Made by a program: the position numbers and the translations under genes. Positions 1 through 8,158 of a DNA stretch of 64,000 bases are shown here, piece after piece. The stretch lies in contig NZ_JBDZDQ010000001.1 in the NCBI RefSeq assembly GCF_040049295.1, forward strand, positions 434,001 to 498,000, given 5' to 3'. Below the pieces are notes generated by a model that saw only the letters and a list, made by a program, of their open reading frames with translations, did no database searches and had not been told where the DNA came from. The DNA is from Sphingomonas sp. KR3-1. GTDB taxonomy: Bacteria; Pseudomonadota; Alphaproteobacteria; Sphingomonadales; Sphingomonadaceae. Position 1 is the stretch's first letter. The number at the start of each line of letters is the position of its first letter.

Positions 1-798
1 GCAGAACGCGATCAAATGCGTGCCGACCAGCCCGTTGGTGGTCAGCCCGCACACGAAGAAGGTACCGAAGAGCAGCCAGAAGGTCGGGCTCTTCGAGGCA
101 CGGAACAGCGCGGTGAAGGCGAGCGCGGGCATCGCGGCCTGCTTCATCGGCGGCGGCGGCGCGCTGGCCTCGGTCTCGCCGAAGCGGCGCACGCCGACAT
201 CCTGCGGATGCTCGGGCATGAACAGGAAGACCAGCGGGATCACGCAGGCGCTGGCGATCGACACGGCGAGCGCCACCGGCCGCCACGCGCCGCCTTCGGA
301 GAGCCAGGCGAGCAGCGGCAGGAAGACGAGCGCGCCGGTCGCGGTGCTCGCGGTGAGCATCCCCATCACCAGGCCTTGCCTCGTCGCGAACCAGCGATTG
401 ACCACCGCGGCGCCGAGCACCGAGGCGACTGCGCCGCTGCCGATGCCGGAAAACACGCCCCAGCTCAGCACATATTGCCAGGGTTCGGTCATCCACAGGC
501 TGGCGAAGGTGGCGGCGGACATCAGCGCCAGCCCGGCGAGCATCGTCCGCTTGATCCCGAATGACAGCATCAGCGCGGCGGCGAAGGGGCCGACCAGCCC
601 GTAGAGCATGATTCCGATCGCTGCAGACGCGGAGATGGTCGCGCGGTCCCAGCCGAAATGCTGCTCGAGCGGCAGCATCATCACGCCCGGCGCCGAGCGC
701 AGCCCCGCCGAGACGAGCAGCGCGACGAAGGTGATCGCCGCGACGATGCCGGCATAGCCGCGGGTGCCGAGCGGCAGGCGCGACAGGATCGCGGTCAT
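1..798 (-). CDS. MFS transporter, 3' end cut by window edge
   Basis: The minus-strand frame from an ATG at 798 stays open to base 1, giving 266 residues of the N-terminal part of a multi-pass membrane protein. I translated it by hand: hydrophobic segments lie near residues 15-32, 58-75, 85-100, 105-125, 140-160, 170-190 and 235-255. A cytoplasmic-type loop rich in proline (near residue 212) follows the sixth segment, as in the major facilitator superfamily. The start ATG overlaps the stop of the upstream MarR gene (ATGA), so the two are probably one transcript and the regulator probably controls the transporter. The substrate cannot be read from the sequence; monocarboxylate/oxalate-type MFS carriers look most similar. 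The C-terminal half is outside the window. Confidence 0.85.
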   Translation of the reverse strand, partial: MTAILSRLPLGTRGYAGIVAAITFVALLVSAGLRSAPGVMMLPLEQHFGWDRATISASAAIGIMLYGLVGPFAAALMLSFGIKRTMLAGLALMSAATFASLWMTEPWQYVLSWGVFSGIGSGAVASVLGAAVVNRWFATRQGLVMGMLTASTATGALVFLPLLAWLSEGGAWRPVALAVSIASACVIPLVFLFMPEHPQDVGVRRFGETEASAPPPPMKQAAMPALAFTALFRASKSPTFWLLFGTFFVCGLTTNGLVGTHLIAFC

Positions 799-1247
799 GC
801 CCTGGCGCCCGCGCGCTCGATGCCCTGGCTGAGCGTCTCGATCCCCGATTTCATGACTTTCCACAGCGCCGTGCCAACTTCCGCTTCCACTCGGTGCTGC
901 ATTGCCGCCCAATCGGGCTCCGCGGCATGGAGCGCCGCCCTGCCCGCCTCGGTCAGCCGGGCGGCCTTGCTCCGTCCCGCGCCGGGCGTGACCTCCACCC
1001 AGCCGCGCTTCTCGAGCGGCGCGATCGCGCGGTAGAGCGAGCTGCGGTCCATCTCGAGCTGCTCGGCGAGGCGGCTGAGCGCCAGCGGCTCGCCCCGCGC
1101 GATATGGCGCAGCAGCGCGAACTGGGCGATGCTCATGTCATGCCCGGCCAGCGCCGCGTCATACAGGCGGCCGGCGACGCGCGCCGCCTTGCGGAGCAGG
1201 GTGCAGGCACAGGCGGGCGGAAGTGGCTCGTGATGCATGCGCATCAT
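795..1247 (-). CDS. MarR-family transcriptional regulator
   Basis: 150 residues, the normal size for MarR regulators. A winged-helix core runs from about residue 38 to 105: the recognition helix region has DRSSLYRAIAPLEKRGW, and the wing follows with a Gly/Arg/Ser-rich turn and LTEAGRAAL. The family binds palindromic operators as a dimer and releases them on binding small phenolic or acidic ligands. The gene is translationally coupled (ATGA) to the MFS transporter downstream. Three ATG codons lie in the first four positions (1247, 1244, 1238), so the exact start is uncertain by a few residues. The region just upstream is full of palindromes, which fits autoregulation. Confidence 0.9.
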   Translation of the reverse strand: MMRMHHEPLPPACACTLLRKAARVAGRLYDAALAGHDMSIAQFALLRHIARGEPLALSRLAEQLEMDRSSLYRAIAPLEKRGWVEVTPGAGRSKAARLTEAGRAALHAAEPDWAAMQHRVEAEVGTALWKVMKSGIETLSQGIERAGARA

Positions 1248-1337
1248 GTATACGCATCACGCTCGTACCGCAATGCCGCATATGCATCATGCATATGCGG
1301 CAATATTAGGCATATGCATCATGTATACACATCATGC
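1241..1337. promoter_or_regulatory. Palindrome-rich operator/promoter region for the marR-MFS pair
   Basis: An AT-rich island in GC-rich DNA just upstream of the marR start. It holds a perfect inverted repeat at 1275-1301 (13-base arms around one central base). It also holds two near-identical copies of a GCATCATGTATACRCATCA element at 1241-1259 and 1316-1334, one on each side of the large palindrome. Each copy has a TGTATAC-type centre. The layout suggests several dimeric regulator sites over the promoter. The left copy overlaps the marR start codon. Assignment to this MarR protein is inference from position. Confidence 0.6.
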
Positions 1338-1397
1338 ATATGCTCGCGGCTCAGAAACCCACCGTTCGGTGTATCCCCAGCCTGCTTAGGTGTCCGG

Positions 1398-3371
1398 TCA
1401 GGCCGGATTATACTTGGCCAAGAAGGCCTCCAGCGCCTTGAGGAACTCGAGCCGGTCCGCCTCCCGACTGAAATGGTGGTCGCCCTCGGGCTGCTCGATA
1501 TAGGTGGCGTTCTTCCCCGCATCCTTCAGCCGTTTGGCCAGCAGCCTGGATTGCGAGACCGGCACCGTGCGGTCCTTCTTGCCGTGCACGATCAGGATGG
1601 GGGTGGAGAATTGCTCCGGGAAGTTGAGCGGCGACACGCCCTTCAGGTCTCCCACCTGCCGGCGCAGCCAGTCCTGCCGGGCGCCGGAGCCGAGGAAGTT
1701 GCTGTTGAAGCGCAGCATCCGGTTGAGGTCCGAGACGCCGGCATAGGCGACCGCGCAGCGATATTTCGAGCCGTCGCGCTGCGCCGCGCGCATCGCCGCA
1801 TAGCCGCCATAGGAGGCGCCGACCATGCACACCCGCTTGGGGTCGGCGATCCCCTGCTTGGCGAGTTCGGTCACGGCGTCATCCAGGTCGTCCTGCATCG
1901 CCAGTCCCCATTGCCCTTGCCCCTTGCGAGTGAACTTGGTGCCATAGCCCGAGGAGCCGCGGTAATTGGGCTGGATCACCACATAGCCGCGATCGGCGAG
2001 GAACTGCGCCCACCAGTCCCATTCCTCGGTGTCGCGCGCATAGGGGCCGCCATGCGGCATCACGATCAGCGGCGCATTGCGCGCCTCGCCGCTCGGCAGC
2101 GTCATCACCGCCGCGATCTCGAGCCCGTCGCGCGCCTTGTAGCGGATGGTCTTCACCCGGTGGAGCAGCTTCAGGCCGATCGTCGCGTTGATATTGCCGA
2201 TCGCGGTCATCGATTCGTCGGCGGCGCGGTACAGGAAATAGGCGCCCGGCGCCGAGGCCGCGCCGACATGCACGATCACCGCGCTGTGATCGTCGTTCAT
2301 CGAGACGATCTCGGGCTGGCCGCCCTTGATCATGCCGTCGAGCTTGGCCTGCAGCGCAGTCATCGCCGGGTCGGTCCAGGCCGTCCCGGGCTTGTCGCGG
2401 TTCACCTCGATGCCGAGATAGCCGAAGCCGGTGGGATCGCTCCACACATCGCCGATGTCGAAGCCCTTGGCTGCGAACAGCTGCTTGCCGCGCTCCAGCT
2501 TGGTCAGGTCATATTCGTAGAGCGCGGAATAGCCCTCCGCATCGTCGTCGATGATCAGCGCCTGGTTGGGATCGCTCTTGAACAGCGTCGGCATCTCGAT
2601 CGATTCGTCGATCGACGTCGCCCGGTCGATCACCTTGAAGGGCTCGCCGCGCTGCTTGCGATAGTAGAGCCGGCGCTTGCGGCCATCGTCGGACATGCCA
2701 TAGCCCATGCGGACCACGCCGTTGCCGTCGGCATACCAGTTCCACACATCGGCGAGCCCGGGCTGGACCAGCCTGGTCTTGCCGGTGGTGACGTCGATCT
2801 CGTCGGCCCGCGGCCAGAAGGCCTGCTCGTTGCTGTAGATCGAGTTCTGCGACCCCAGCAGGATCCGCGGGCTGCCGTCGCGCGCCACCCAGAGCAGGTC
2901 GGAGGCGTTCTGGCCGGCGGTGTCCTTGTTAAGCTTCACCATCTTGGTGCCGTCCGCCCGCACGCCGAAGCTGCGCGTGATGTACCATTCCTCGTCCTCG
3001 ACCGGCACGGTCTGGCCGATGCCGACCACGAGCCAGTCCGCATTGACCCAGCGCCACCAGTTCAGGTCGGATTCGCCCAGGCCAATGATCACCGGCTTGC
3101 TGCCGTCGAGCGGATAGATGCCGAAATACTGGACGCCGTGCACCGCAATGCGCGCCGCGATCTTGTCGCCCTTGGGCGAGAGCGAGGGCGATTCGATCGC
3201 GGGAAGCTCGGCGAAGACCGTGGTCTCGTAGTGGACGGGGCCCTTGGGCGCAGGTGCGGCAGCAGGAACCGGTCCCGGTGCCGGTGCCGTCTGCGCCCAC
3301 GCGCTCGCGGAAACGCCCGCCCCGATCGCCGCCACGGCCAATGCCGCCGGCCCGAACCACTTGCTGCGCAT
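1398..3371 (-). CDS. Prolyl oligopeptidase-family (S9) serine peptidase, secreted
   Basis: 657 residues. An N-terminal signal peptide (residues 1 to about 26, ending ASAWAQ) is followed by a Pro/Ala-rich linker. A propeller-like region covers about residues 45-400 and an alpha/beta-hydrolase peptidase domain about 420-657. The catalytic set is visible: Ser520 in GASYGG, Asp600 in HGKKDRTVP and His632 or His633 in GDHHF. Family S9 enzymes cut short peptides, here probably in the periplasm. The same frame is open upstream into the neighbouring GST region, but the ATG at 3371 directly precedes the signal peptide and is the sensible start. It is a single gene with about 130 bases of divergent intergenic DNA before the GST gene. 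Substrate unknown. Confidence 0.9.
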   Translation of the reverse strand: MRSKWFGPAALAVAAIGAGVSASAWAQTAPAPGPVPAAAPAPKGPVHYETTVFAELPAIESPSLSPKGDKIAARIAVHGVQYFGIYPLDGSKPVIIGLGESDLNWWRWVNADWLVVGIGQTVPVEDEEWYITRSFGVRADGTKMVKLNKDTAGQNASDLLWVARDGSPRILLGSQNSIYSNEQAFWPRADEIDVTTGKTRLVQPGLADVWNWYADGNGVVRMGYGMSDDGRKRRLYYRKQRGEPFKVIDRATSIDESIEMPTLFKSDPNQALIIDDDAEGYSALYEYDLTKLERGKQLFAAKGFDIGDVWSDPTGFGYLGIEVNRDKPGTAWTDPAMTALQAKLDGMIKGGQPEIVSMNDDHSAVIVHVGAASAPGAYFLYRAADESMTAIGNINATIGLKLLHRVKTIRYKARDGLEIAAVMTLPSGEARNAPLIVMPHGGPYARDTEEWDWWAQFLADRGYVVIQPNYRGSSGYGTKFTRKGQGQWGLAMQDDLDDAVTELAKQGIADPKRVCMVGASYGGYAAMRAAQRDGSKYRCAVAYAGVSDLNRMLRFNSNFLGSGARQDWLRRQVGDLKGVSPLNFPEQFSTPILIVHGKKDRTVPVSQSRLLAKRLKDAGKNATYIEQPEGDHHFSREADRLEFLKALEAFLAKYNPA

Positions 3372-3500
3372 GATCCCCCCACTCTTTGCCCGCCGAATTC
3401 TTCGAGCGATTTCGTTACGTTGGCAAGACAGTGTTCGCACCGTTTCGAAAGCGCCGCCCACGCGATTGCCCCGGGCGCACCGCCAAGCTATCCCCCAGCC

Positions 3501-4163
3501 ATGAAGCTCTACATCGGCAACAAGGCCTATTCCTCCTGGTCGCTGCGCGGCTGGCTCGCGTGCAAGCAGGCGGGGCTGCCCTTCGAGGAAGTGGTGGTCC
3601 CTCTTTACGACCAGGATTGGGAGAAGCGCCGCGAGGGCGACGAGTTCGCCCCCTCCTCGGGCAAGGTGCCGATCCTGTGGGACGGCGACGCCGTGGTGTG
3701 GGACAGCCTGGCGATCGTCGAATATCTCAACGACAAGACCGGCAACGCCAAGTTCTGGCCGGAAGACCCGGCCGCCCGCGCGATGGCGCGCTCGATGGCG
3801 GCGGAGATGCACTCCGGCTTCGCCAATCTGCGCCGCAAGCACGGCATGAACATCCGCCAGGTCTATCCGCCCAAGACGCCCGACGCGGACGTGCTGCAGG
3901 AGATCGCCCGGATCATGGAGCTCTGGGCCCAGGCCCGCGCTCGCTTCGGCGGCGAAGGCCAGTTCCTGTTCGGTGAATTCGGCGCAGTGGACATCATGTT
4001 CGCGCCGGTAGTGACCCGCTTCGTCACCTATTCGCTCCCCGTTGCCCGCTTCGCCCCTGCCTATATGAACGCGGTGCTCCAGCACCCCTTCATGCAGGAC
4101 TGGATCGCCGGCGCGCAGGAAGAGGATTGGGTGATCCAGCAGTTCGAGATGGATCCGGCCTAG
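3501..4163 (+). CDS. Glutathione S-transferase family protein
   Basis: 220 residues, a normal GST length. The N-terminal thioredoxin-like domain starts MKLYIGNKAYSSWSLRGWLA, with the SSWS stretch where the catalytic Ser/Tyr usually lies. The cis-Pro region (GKVPILWDG) and the following DSLAIVEYL motif, which contacts the glutathione gamma-glutamyl group, are intact. The rest is an all-helical C-terminal domain. It probably conjugates or reduces small electrophiles in the cytoplasm; the actual substrate is not predictable. It ends convergently with the cupin gene, with stop codons overlapping by four bases. Confidence 0.9.
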   Translation: MKLYIGNKAYSSWSLRGWLACKQAGLPFEEVVVPLYDQDWEKRREGDEFAPSSGKVPILWDGDAVVWDSLAIVEYLNDKTGNAKFWPEDPAARAMARSMAAEMHSGFANLRRKHGMNIRQVYPPKTPDADVLQEIARIMELWAQARARFGGEGQFLFGEFGAVDIMFAPVVTRFVTYSLPVARFAPAYMNAVLQHPFMQDWIAGAQEEDWVIQQFEMDPA

Positions 4164-4612
4164 AAGCCGCTGCCGTCCTTCCGCCGATATCCCTGCTCGA
4201 CGCTCCAGTGCATGTCGACGTCGGGATAATGGCAGTCACTCGCCACCGGGCGCCCAACCGCGATGTACACGCAGGGTGCGTCGCTGCGGTTCTGCAGAAC
4301 ATGGCCGTTCCCGTCATTCTTGGGAAACGCCGCGATGTCGCCCGGGCGCATCACCGCCTCGCCGCAATCGTCGACCAGCACCGCCTCGCCCGACAGCATC
4401 ACGACGAACTCGTCCTCGCCCTCGTGCCAGTGCCGCTGGGCGGACCAGGCGCCGGGTTCCAGCGTCACATGACTGAACCCGGTGTCGGTGATCCCGCTGG
4501 CGGGCGCCAGCCGGCGATACCAGCGGCCCTGCACCGGTCCGGCATGTTCCCTCGGATAGCCAGTCGCATTGGTCTGCGGGATTGCGTCTAGGTCGAGCTT
4601 GGGCAATGCCAC
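4160..4612 (-). CDS. Cupin-domain protein
   Basis: 150 residues with one cupin barrel. Motif 1 is visible as HWHEGEDEFVVMLSGE and gives the two His and the Glu of the metal site. Motif 2 (GDIAAFPKNDGNGHVLQN) gives the third His. Members bind Fe, Mn or Zn and act as dioxygenases, isomerases or sensors; nothing here fixes the role. The gene is convergent with the GST gene (4-base overlap) and divergent from dapE with only a few bases between starts, so the two promoters must overlap neighbouring coding sequence. Confidence 0.8.
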   Translation of the reverse strand: MALPKLDLDAIPQTNATGYPREHAGPVQGRWYRRLAPASGITDTGFSHVTLEPGAWSAQRHWHEGEDEFVVMLSGEAVLVDDCGEAVMRPGDIAAFPKNDGNGHVLQNRSDAPCVYIAVGRPVASDCHYPDVDMHWSVEQGYRRKDGSGF

Positions 4613-4620
4613 CTCCGATC

Positions 4621-5754
4621 ATGCCGGAGACCATCTTGCCCGACCCCATCGAACTCACCAAGGCCCTGATTGGCGCCGAGAGCGTCACCCCGGCGCGCGG
4701 CGGCGTGTTCGACGTGCTCGAGGCAGCACTCCTCCCGCTCGGCTTCAGGGTCGAGCGTTTCGTCGAGGGCGAGGCGCCGGACGGCCCGGTCGAGAACCTG
4801 CTCGCGGTGCGCGGCGGCAGCGGCCGCCACTTCGCCTTTGCCGGCCATCTCGACGTCGTGCCGCCGGGCAAGGGCTGGACGACGCCCGCCTTCGCGCCTG
4901 AGGTCCGCGGCGACTTGCTCTATGGCCGCGGCGCGGTCGACATGAAGGGCGCGATCGCCGCCTTCGTCGCCGCGGCGGCCAGGGTCGAGGGCGGCGTGAC
5001 CACGCTGATCATCACCGGCGACGAGGAAGGCCCCGCCACCTTCGGCACGCCACGGCTGATCGAGCGGATGGCCGAGCGCGGCCTGCTGCCCGACATGTGC
5101 CTGGTCGGCGAGCCGACCTCGCAGCAACGGCTCGGCGACATGATCAAGATCGGGCGTCGCGGCTCGACGGTGATCGACATCACCGTGCCCGGCAAACAGG
5201 GCCATGTCGCCTATCCGCACCTCGCCGACAATCCGATCCCCCGCCTGGTCCGGGCGCTCGCCGAGATCGACGCGATCGTGCTCGATCAGGGCAATGCCTG
5301 GTTCCAGCCCTCGAACATCGAGATCATCGACCTGGCCGTCGGCAATCCGGCCACCAACGTCATCCCTGGCGAGGCGAAGGCGCGGATCAGCATCCGCTTC
5401 AACGACCAGCAATATGGCCCCGACCTGGTCGCCCGGATCGAGGAGATCGTCCAGCGCCACGCGCCGCTCGGGATCGTCAAGGGCCGCGTCTATGGCGAGG
5501 CGTTCCTCACCGAGCCGGGCGCGCTGTCCACGCTGGTGGCCGGCGCGATCGAGGCAAAGCTGGGCGTGACGGCGGAGCTGTCCACCACCGGTGGCACGTC
5601 GGACGCGCGCTTCCTGTCGAAGCTCTGCCCGGTGGTCGAGTTCGGGCTTCTGAACGCGACGATGCACAAGCTCGACGAAGCGGTGGCGCTGCCCGATCTG
5701 CTGGCGCTGGCCGACGTGTACGAGGAGATTCTGAGGCGGGCGCTCGACACCTAA
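4621..5754 (+). CDS. dapE: Succinyl-diaminopimelate desuccinylase
   Basis: 377 residues, the usual size. It hydrolyses N-succinyl-LL-diaminopimelate to LL-DAP and succinate in lysine and peptidoglycan synthesis. The M20 metal ligands and catalytic residues are visible: AGHLDVV (His76 with Asp78), YGRGAVDMKG (Asp107), TGDEEG (Glu135/Glu136), TTGGTSDARF in the substrate site, and the last His in NATMHKLDE. I chose the ATG at 4621 because homologues begin just before the DPIxLT segment. The frame is open further upstream, but that would overlap the divergent cupin start. Confidence 0.93.
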   Translation: MPETILPDPIELTKALIGAESVTPARGGVFDVLEAALLPLGFRVERFVEGEAPDGPVENLLAVRGGSGRHFAFAGHLDVVPPGKGWTTPAFAPEVRGDLLYGRGAVDMKGAIAAFVAAAARVEGGVTTLIITGDEEGPATFGTPRLIERMAERGLLPDMCLVGEPTSQQRLGDMIKIGRRGSTVIDITVPGKQGHVAYPHLADNPIPRLVRALAEIDAIVLDQGNAWFQPSNIEIIDLAVGNPATNVIPGEAKARISIRFNDQQYGPDLVARIEEIVQRHAPLGIVKGRVYGEAFLTEPGALSTLVAGAIEAKLGVTAELSTTGGTSDARFLSKLCPVVEFGLLNATMHKLDEAVALPDLLALADVYEEILRRALDT

Positions 5755-5831
5755 CCGTCATCCCGGCGAAGCCGGGATCTCAGGCGAAGGCGCGATACGG
5801 CAGGAGATCCCGGCTTTCGCCGGGATGACGG
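5755..5831. repeat. GC-rich inverted repeat (REP-like), possible bidirectional terminator
   Basis: Two arms of 27-28 bases (5755-5781 and 5804-5831) are complementary except for one extra base and enclose a 22-base loop. The arms carry the GTCATCCCGGCGAA core that is a very common intergenic palindrome in sphingomonads. It begins immediately after the dapE stop and ends just before the stop of the convergent GGDEF/EAL gene, so it could end transcription from both sides. There is no T-run. Confidence 0.8.
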
Positions 5832-5835
5832 ATAG

Positions 5836-7533
5836 CTACCCCGCGATCCGCTGCGGCTCCACGGCGCGGGCCCATTCGAGGAAGGCGTCCTCCTCCATCG
5901 GTGTCGCCACGGCATAGCCCTGGAGGATGTCGCAGCCGATCACGCGCAGAACGGTGGCTTGGTCGTCGCTCTCGATGCCCTCGGCTACCGCCTCGCAGCC
6001 CAGGCCATGGATCAGCCCGATCACCGCTTGGGCGATGGTCCGCGCCTCGGCGCTGTCGGCGACATGCTCGATCAGGCTGCGGTCGAGCTTGATCCGGTCG
6101 ATCGGCAGCGTGCGCAGCCGGGCGATGTTGGAATAACCGGTGCCGAAATCGTCGATCGCGATCGTGGCGCCGTCGGCGCGCAATTGGGCGATCGCCTCCA
6201 GCACTTCGCTCGAGCAATGCATCGCCAGCGTCTCGGTGATCTCGAGCTCGAGCAAATGCGCCGGCGCATTGGCCGCCAGCATCGCCTCGCGCAGCTTGCG
6301 GAAGAAGCTGGCATGGTCGAGCTGGCGCGGGCTGATGTTCACCGCCATGCGCTGCTCGACGCCCAGCCGCCCCCAGCGCGAGATCGTCTCGGCCACGCTC
6401 TCCACCACCCATTCGCCGATCTCGACGATCAGGCCGGTCTCCTCGGCGCGCTGGATGAAGGTGCCGGGCATCTTGAGCCCGTCCGGATGGCGCCAGCGCA
6501 GCAGCGCCTCGGCGGCGACGATGCGGCCCTCCGCGGCGGAAACCTGGGGCTGGTAGACGAGCGTGAACTGGTCCTTGTCGACTGCCTCGCGCAAGTCGCT
6601 CTCCAGCCGCGCGCGATCGGCGATCTCGGCCGCGAGGATTTCGGTGAAATGCTCGGCGCGGCCGCGACCCATCGCCTTGGCGTGGTACATCGCAGCATCG
6701 GCGGCGCGCATCAGGTCGTGCAGCGTCGTGCCGTGCTCCGGGCGCAGCGCGATGCCGATCGAGGCGCCGATCGACACTTCCTGGTCCGACAGGTCGAACG
6801 GCTCGGACAGCGCATAGAGGATGCCCCGGCCGATCCGCTCGGCTTCGCGCACATGGCGCAGCGTCGGGAAGAACATCGTGAACTCGTCGCCCGCCAGGCG
6901 GCCGATCAGCGGCGGACGCGCATCCGTCTCGGCGGCGAAGCGATCCGCCACCGCGCGCAGACGATTGGCGACCATGCCGAGCAGTGCATCGCCGGTGGCG
7001 TGGCCCATCGTGTCGTTGACGTGCTTGAAGCGATCGAGATCGATGAAATAGAGCACCGCGACATTGCCCGGCGGCAGCTCGGCGAGCATGCGCTCGGCGG
7101 TGCGGCGGAAATTGGTGCGGTTGGGCAGCGAGGTCACCGGATCGAACATCGCCAGGCGCTGCACGCTCTCCAGATTGGCGTGGAGCTGGCGGAACAGCCC
7201 GTCCATCGCGCGGGCGAGCGTCGGCACCGATTCGTGCACCTGGGGCGGGATCCCGCTCTGCAGGTCGCCATTGGCGGCGCCCTGGAGCCGCTCGATCGCG
7301 GAGTCGATCGCCTCGGCAGTGGAGGCGATGCTGCGCTCGGCCGAGGCCCAGCACATCACGCCGCATATGATCGCTGCGATCAGCGCGCGGCCGGCACTTT
7401 CGATGGTGATGGCCTGGGGCGTCGAGGCGGCCGCCAGCGCCAGGATGAACGCCACGGCTCCTGCGCACATCGCAAAGGCGATCGCACGGCTCTTGAGCGA
7501 AAATCCTTCCACTGTGCTCGCTCTTCCCCCCAC
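5836..7533 (-). CDS. Membrane-anchored GGDEF-EAL cyclic-di-GMP protein
   Basis: 565 residues from a GTG at 7533; a GTG at 7512 (eight codons in) is also possible. Two transmembrane helices (about 18-38 and 46-64) precede a GGDEF domain (about 125-300) and an EAL domain (about 315-560). The cyclase signature reads AGDEF (214-218) instead of GGDEF, so cyclase activity is doubtful. No RxxD inhibitory site precedes it. The EAL domain keeps EAL (342-344), its Asn (VNISPRQ), ELEITET and DDFGTGYS (461-468), so it looks like an active phosphodiesterase that lowers c-di-GMP. There is no periplasmic sensor domain between the helices. The gene stands alone, convergent to dapE. Confidence 0.9.
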   Translation of the reverse strand: MGGRASTVEGFSLKSRAIAFAMCAGAVAFILALAAASTPQAITIESAGRALIAAIICGVMCWASAERSIASTAEAIDSAIERLQGAANGDLQSGIPPQVHESVPTLARAMDGLFRQLHANLESVQRLAMFDPVTSLPNRTNFRRTAERMLAELPPGNVAVLYFIDLDRFKHVNDTMGHATGDALLGMVANRLRAVADRFAAETDARPPLIGRLAGDEFTMFFPTLRHVREAERIGRGILYALSEPFDLSDQEVSIGASIGIALRPEHGTTLHDLMRAADAAMYHAKAMGRGRAEHFTEILAAEIADRARLESDLREAVDKDQFTLVYQPQVSAAEGRIVAAEALLRWRHPDGLKMPGTFIQRAEETGLIVEIGEWVVESVAETISRWGRLGVEQRMAVNISPRQLDHASFFRKLREAMLAANAPAHLLELEITETLAMHCSSEVLEAIAQLRADGATIAIDDFGTGYSNIARLRTLPIDRIKLDRSLIEHVADSAEARTIAQAVIGLIHGLGCEAVAEGIESDDQATVLRVIGCDILQGYAVATPMEEDAFLEWARAVEPQRIAG

Positions 7534-7594
7534 AGGAATCCTGCGCGCGCCGGTCGCACCCGGAACGCGATCCCGGATAAATCGCAGACAGAAG

Positions 7595-8158
7595 TTAAGA
7601 TTTTTCTCGAGCCCGCCGCAGCACGATGTAGAGCGCGCCGGCGCCGCCGTGGCGCGGATGCGCGTTCCTTACGGCAGCGATACGATCCGCATGGCGCGAC
7701 GAGGCGAGCCAGTCGCCCACCGCTGCGCGGATCGCTCCGCGGGCGTGCGGGCGCTCCGATTCGGGGCGCGGCGGCTTGCCGGTGACGAGCAGCAGCACGC
7801 GGTCGCCTCGCCCGATCGCGACGTCAAGCCCGAAATCGAGCCGGTCATAGGCCGCGGAGAGGCTGTGGCCATGCAGGTCCACGGTCGATTCCGGCGAGAC
7901 GAGGCCGCGCGACAGGCGCCGGTCCCAGGAGCCGTCGAGCGTGTTGGCGGCTTCCCGGCGCGCCGGCGCGGGCGCAGGCGCGACGCGGGGCGGCGGCACC
8001 CGCCCCTTGGGCTTGGCCGGCGCGGGTGCGGGCGCCGGCACCGGCTCGGCGGCCTTCTCGATCGCCTCGACCGACTTGACCGGGCGCGCCTTGATCGGCG
8101 TCACGCTGGCGATCACGCGTTTCCACAGCGCCGCTTCCTCGGGCGCGAGGCGTCTCAC
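7595..8158 (-). CDS. Smr-domain protein
   Basis: 187 residues from a GTG at 8158 whose last two bases and the next A form the stop of the upstream mltA gene. A Pro/Ala-rich linker (about residues 35-75) leads to a C-terminal Smr domain with the DLHGHS signature, a VLLLVTGK strand and RHGGAGALYIVLRR. Smr domains are nicking/RNase-type nucleases; stand-alone alphaproteobacterial members have no firmly known role. Its coupling to mltA and the Tim44-like gene is a conserved alphaproteobacterial arrangement. The GTG start is chosen from the overlap; no ATG is suitable. Confidence 0.85.
   Translation of the reverse strand: MRRLAPEEAALWKRVIASVTPIKARPVKSVEAIEKAAEPVPAPAPAPAKPKGRVPPPRVAPAPAPARREAANTLDGSWDRRLSRGLVSPESTVDLHGHSLSAAYDRLDFGLDVAIGRGDRVLLLVTGKPPRPESERPHARGAIRAAVGDWLASSRHADRIAAVRNAHPRHGGAGALYIVLRRAREKS

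Noticed and set aside
1241..1337. CRISPR-like short repeats
   Set aside because: Only two copies of one element plus one palindrome, no regular spacers and no cas gene; better explained as an operator region.
894..4163. Very long plus-strand open frame covering the S9 peptidase gene and ending as the GST
   Set aside because: Only the last 220 codons (from ATG 3501) code for the GST. The rest is antisense to a clear S9 peptidase and has Arg/His-rich composition typical of GC-rich shadow frames.
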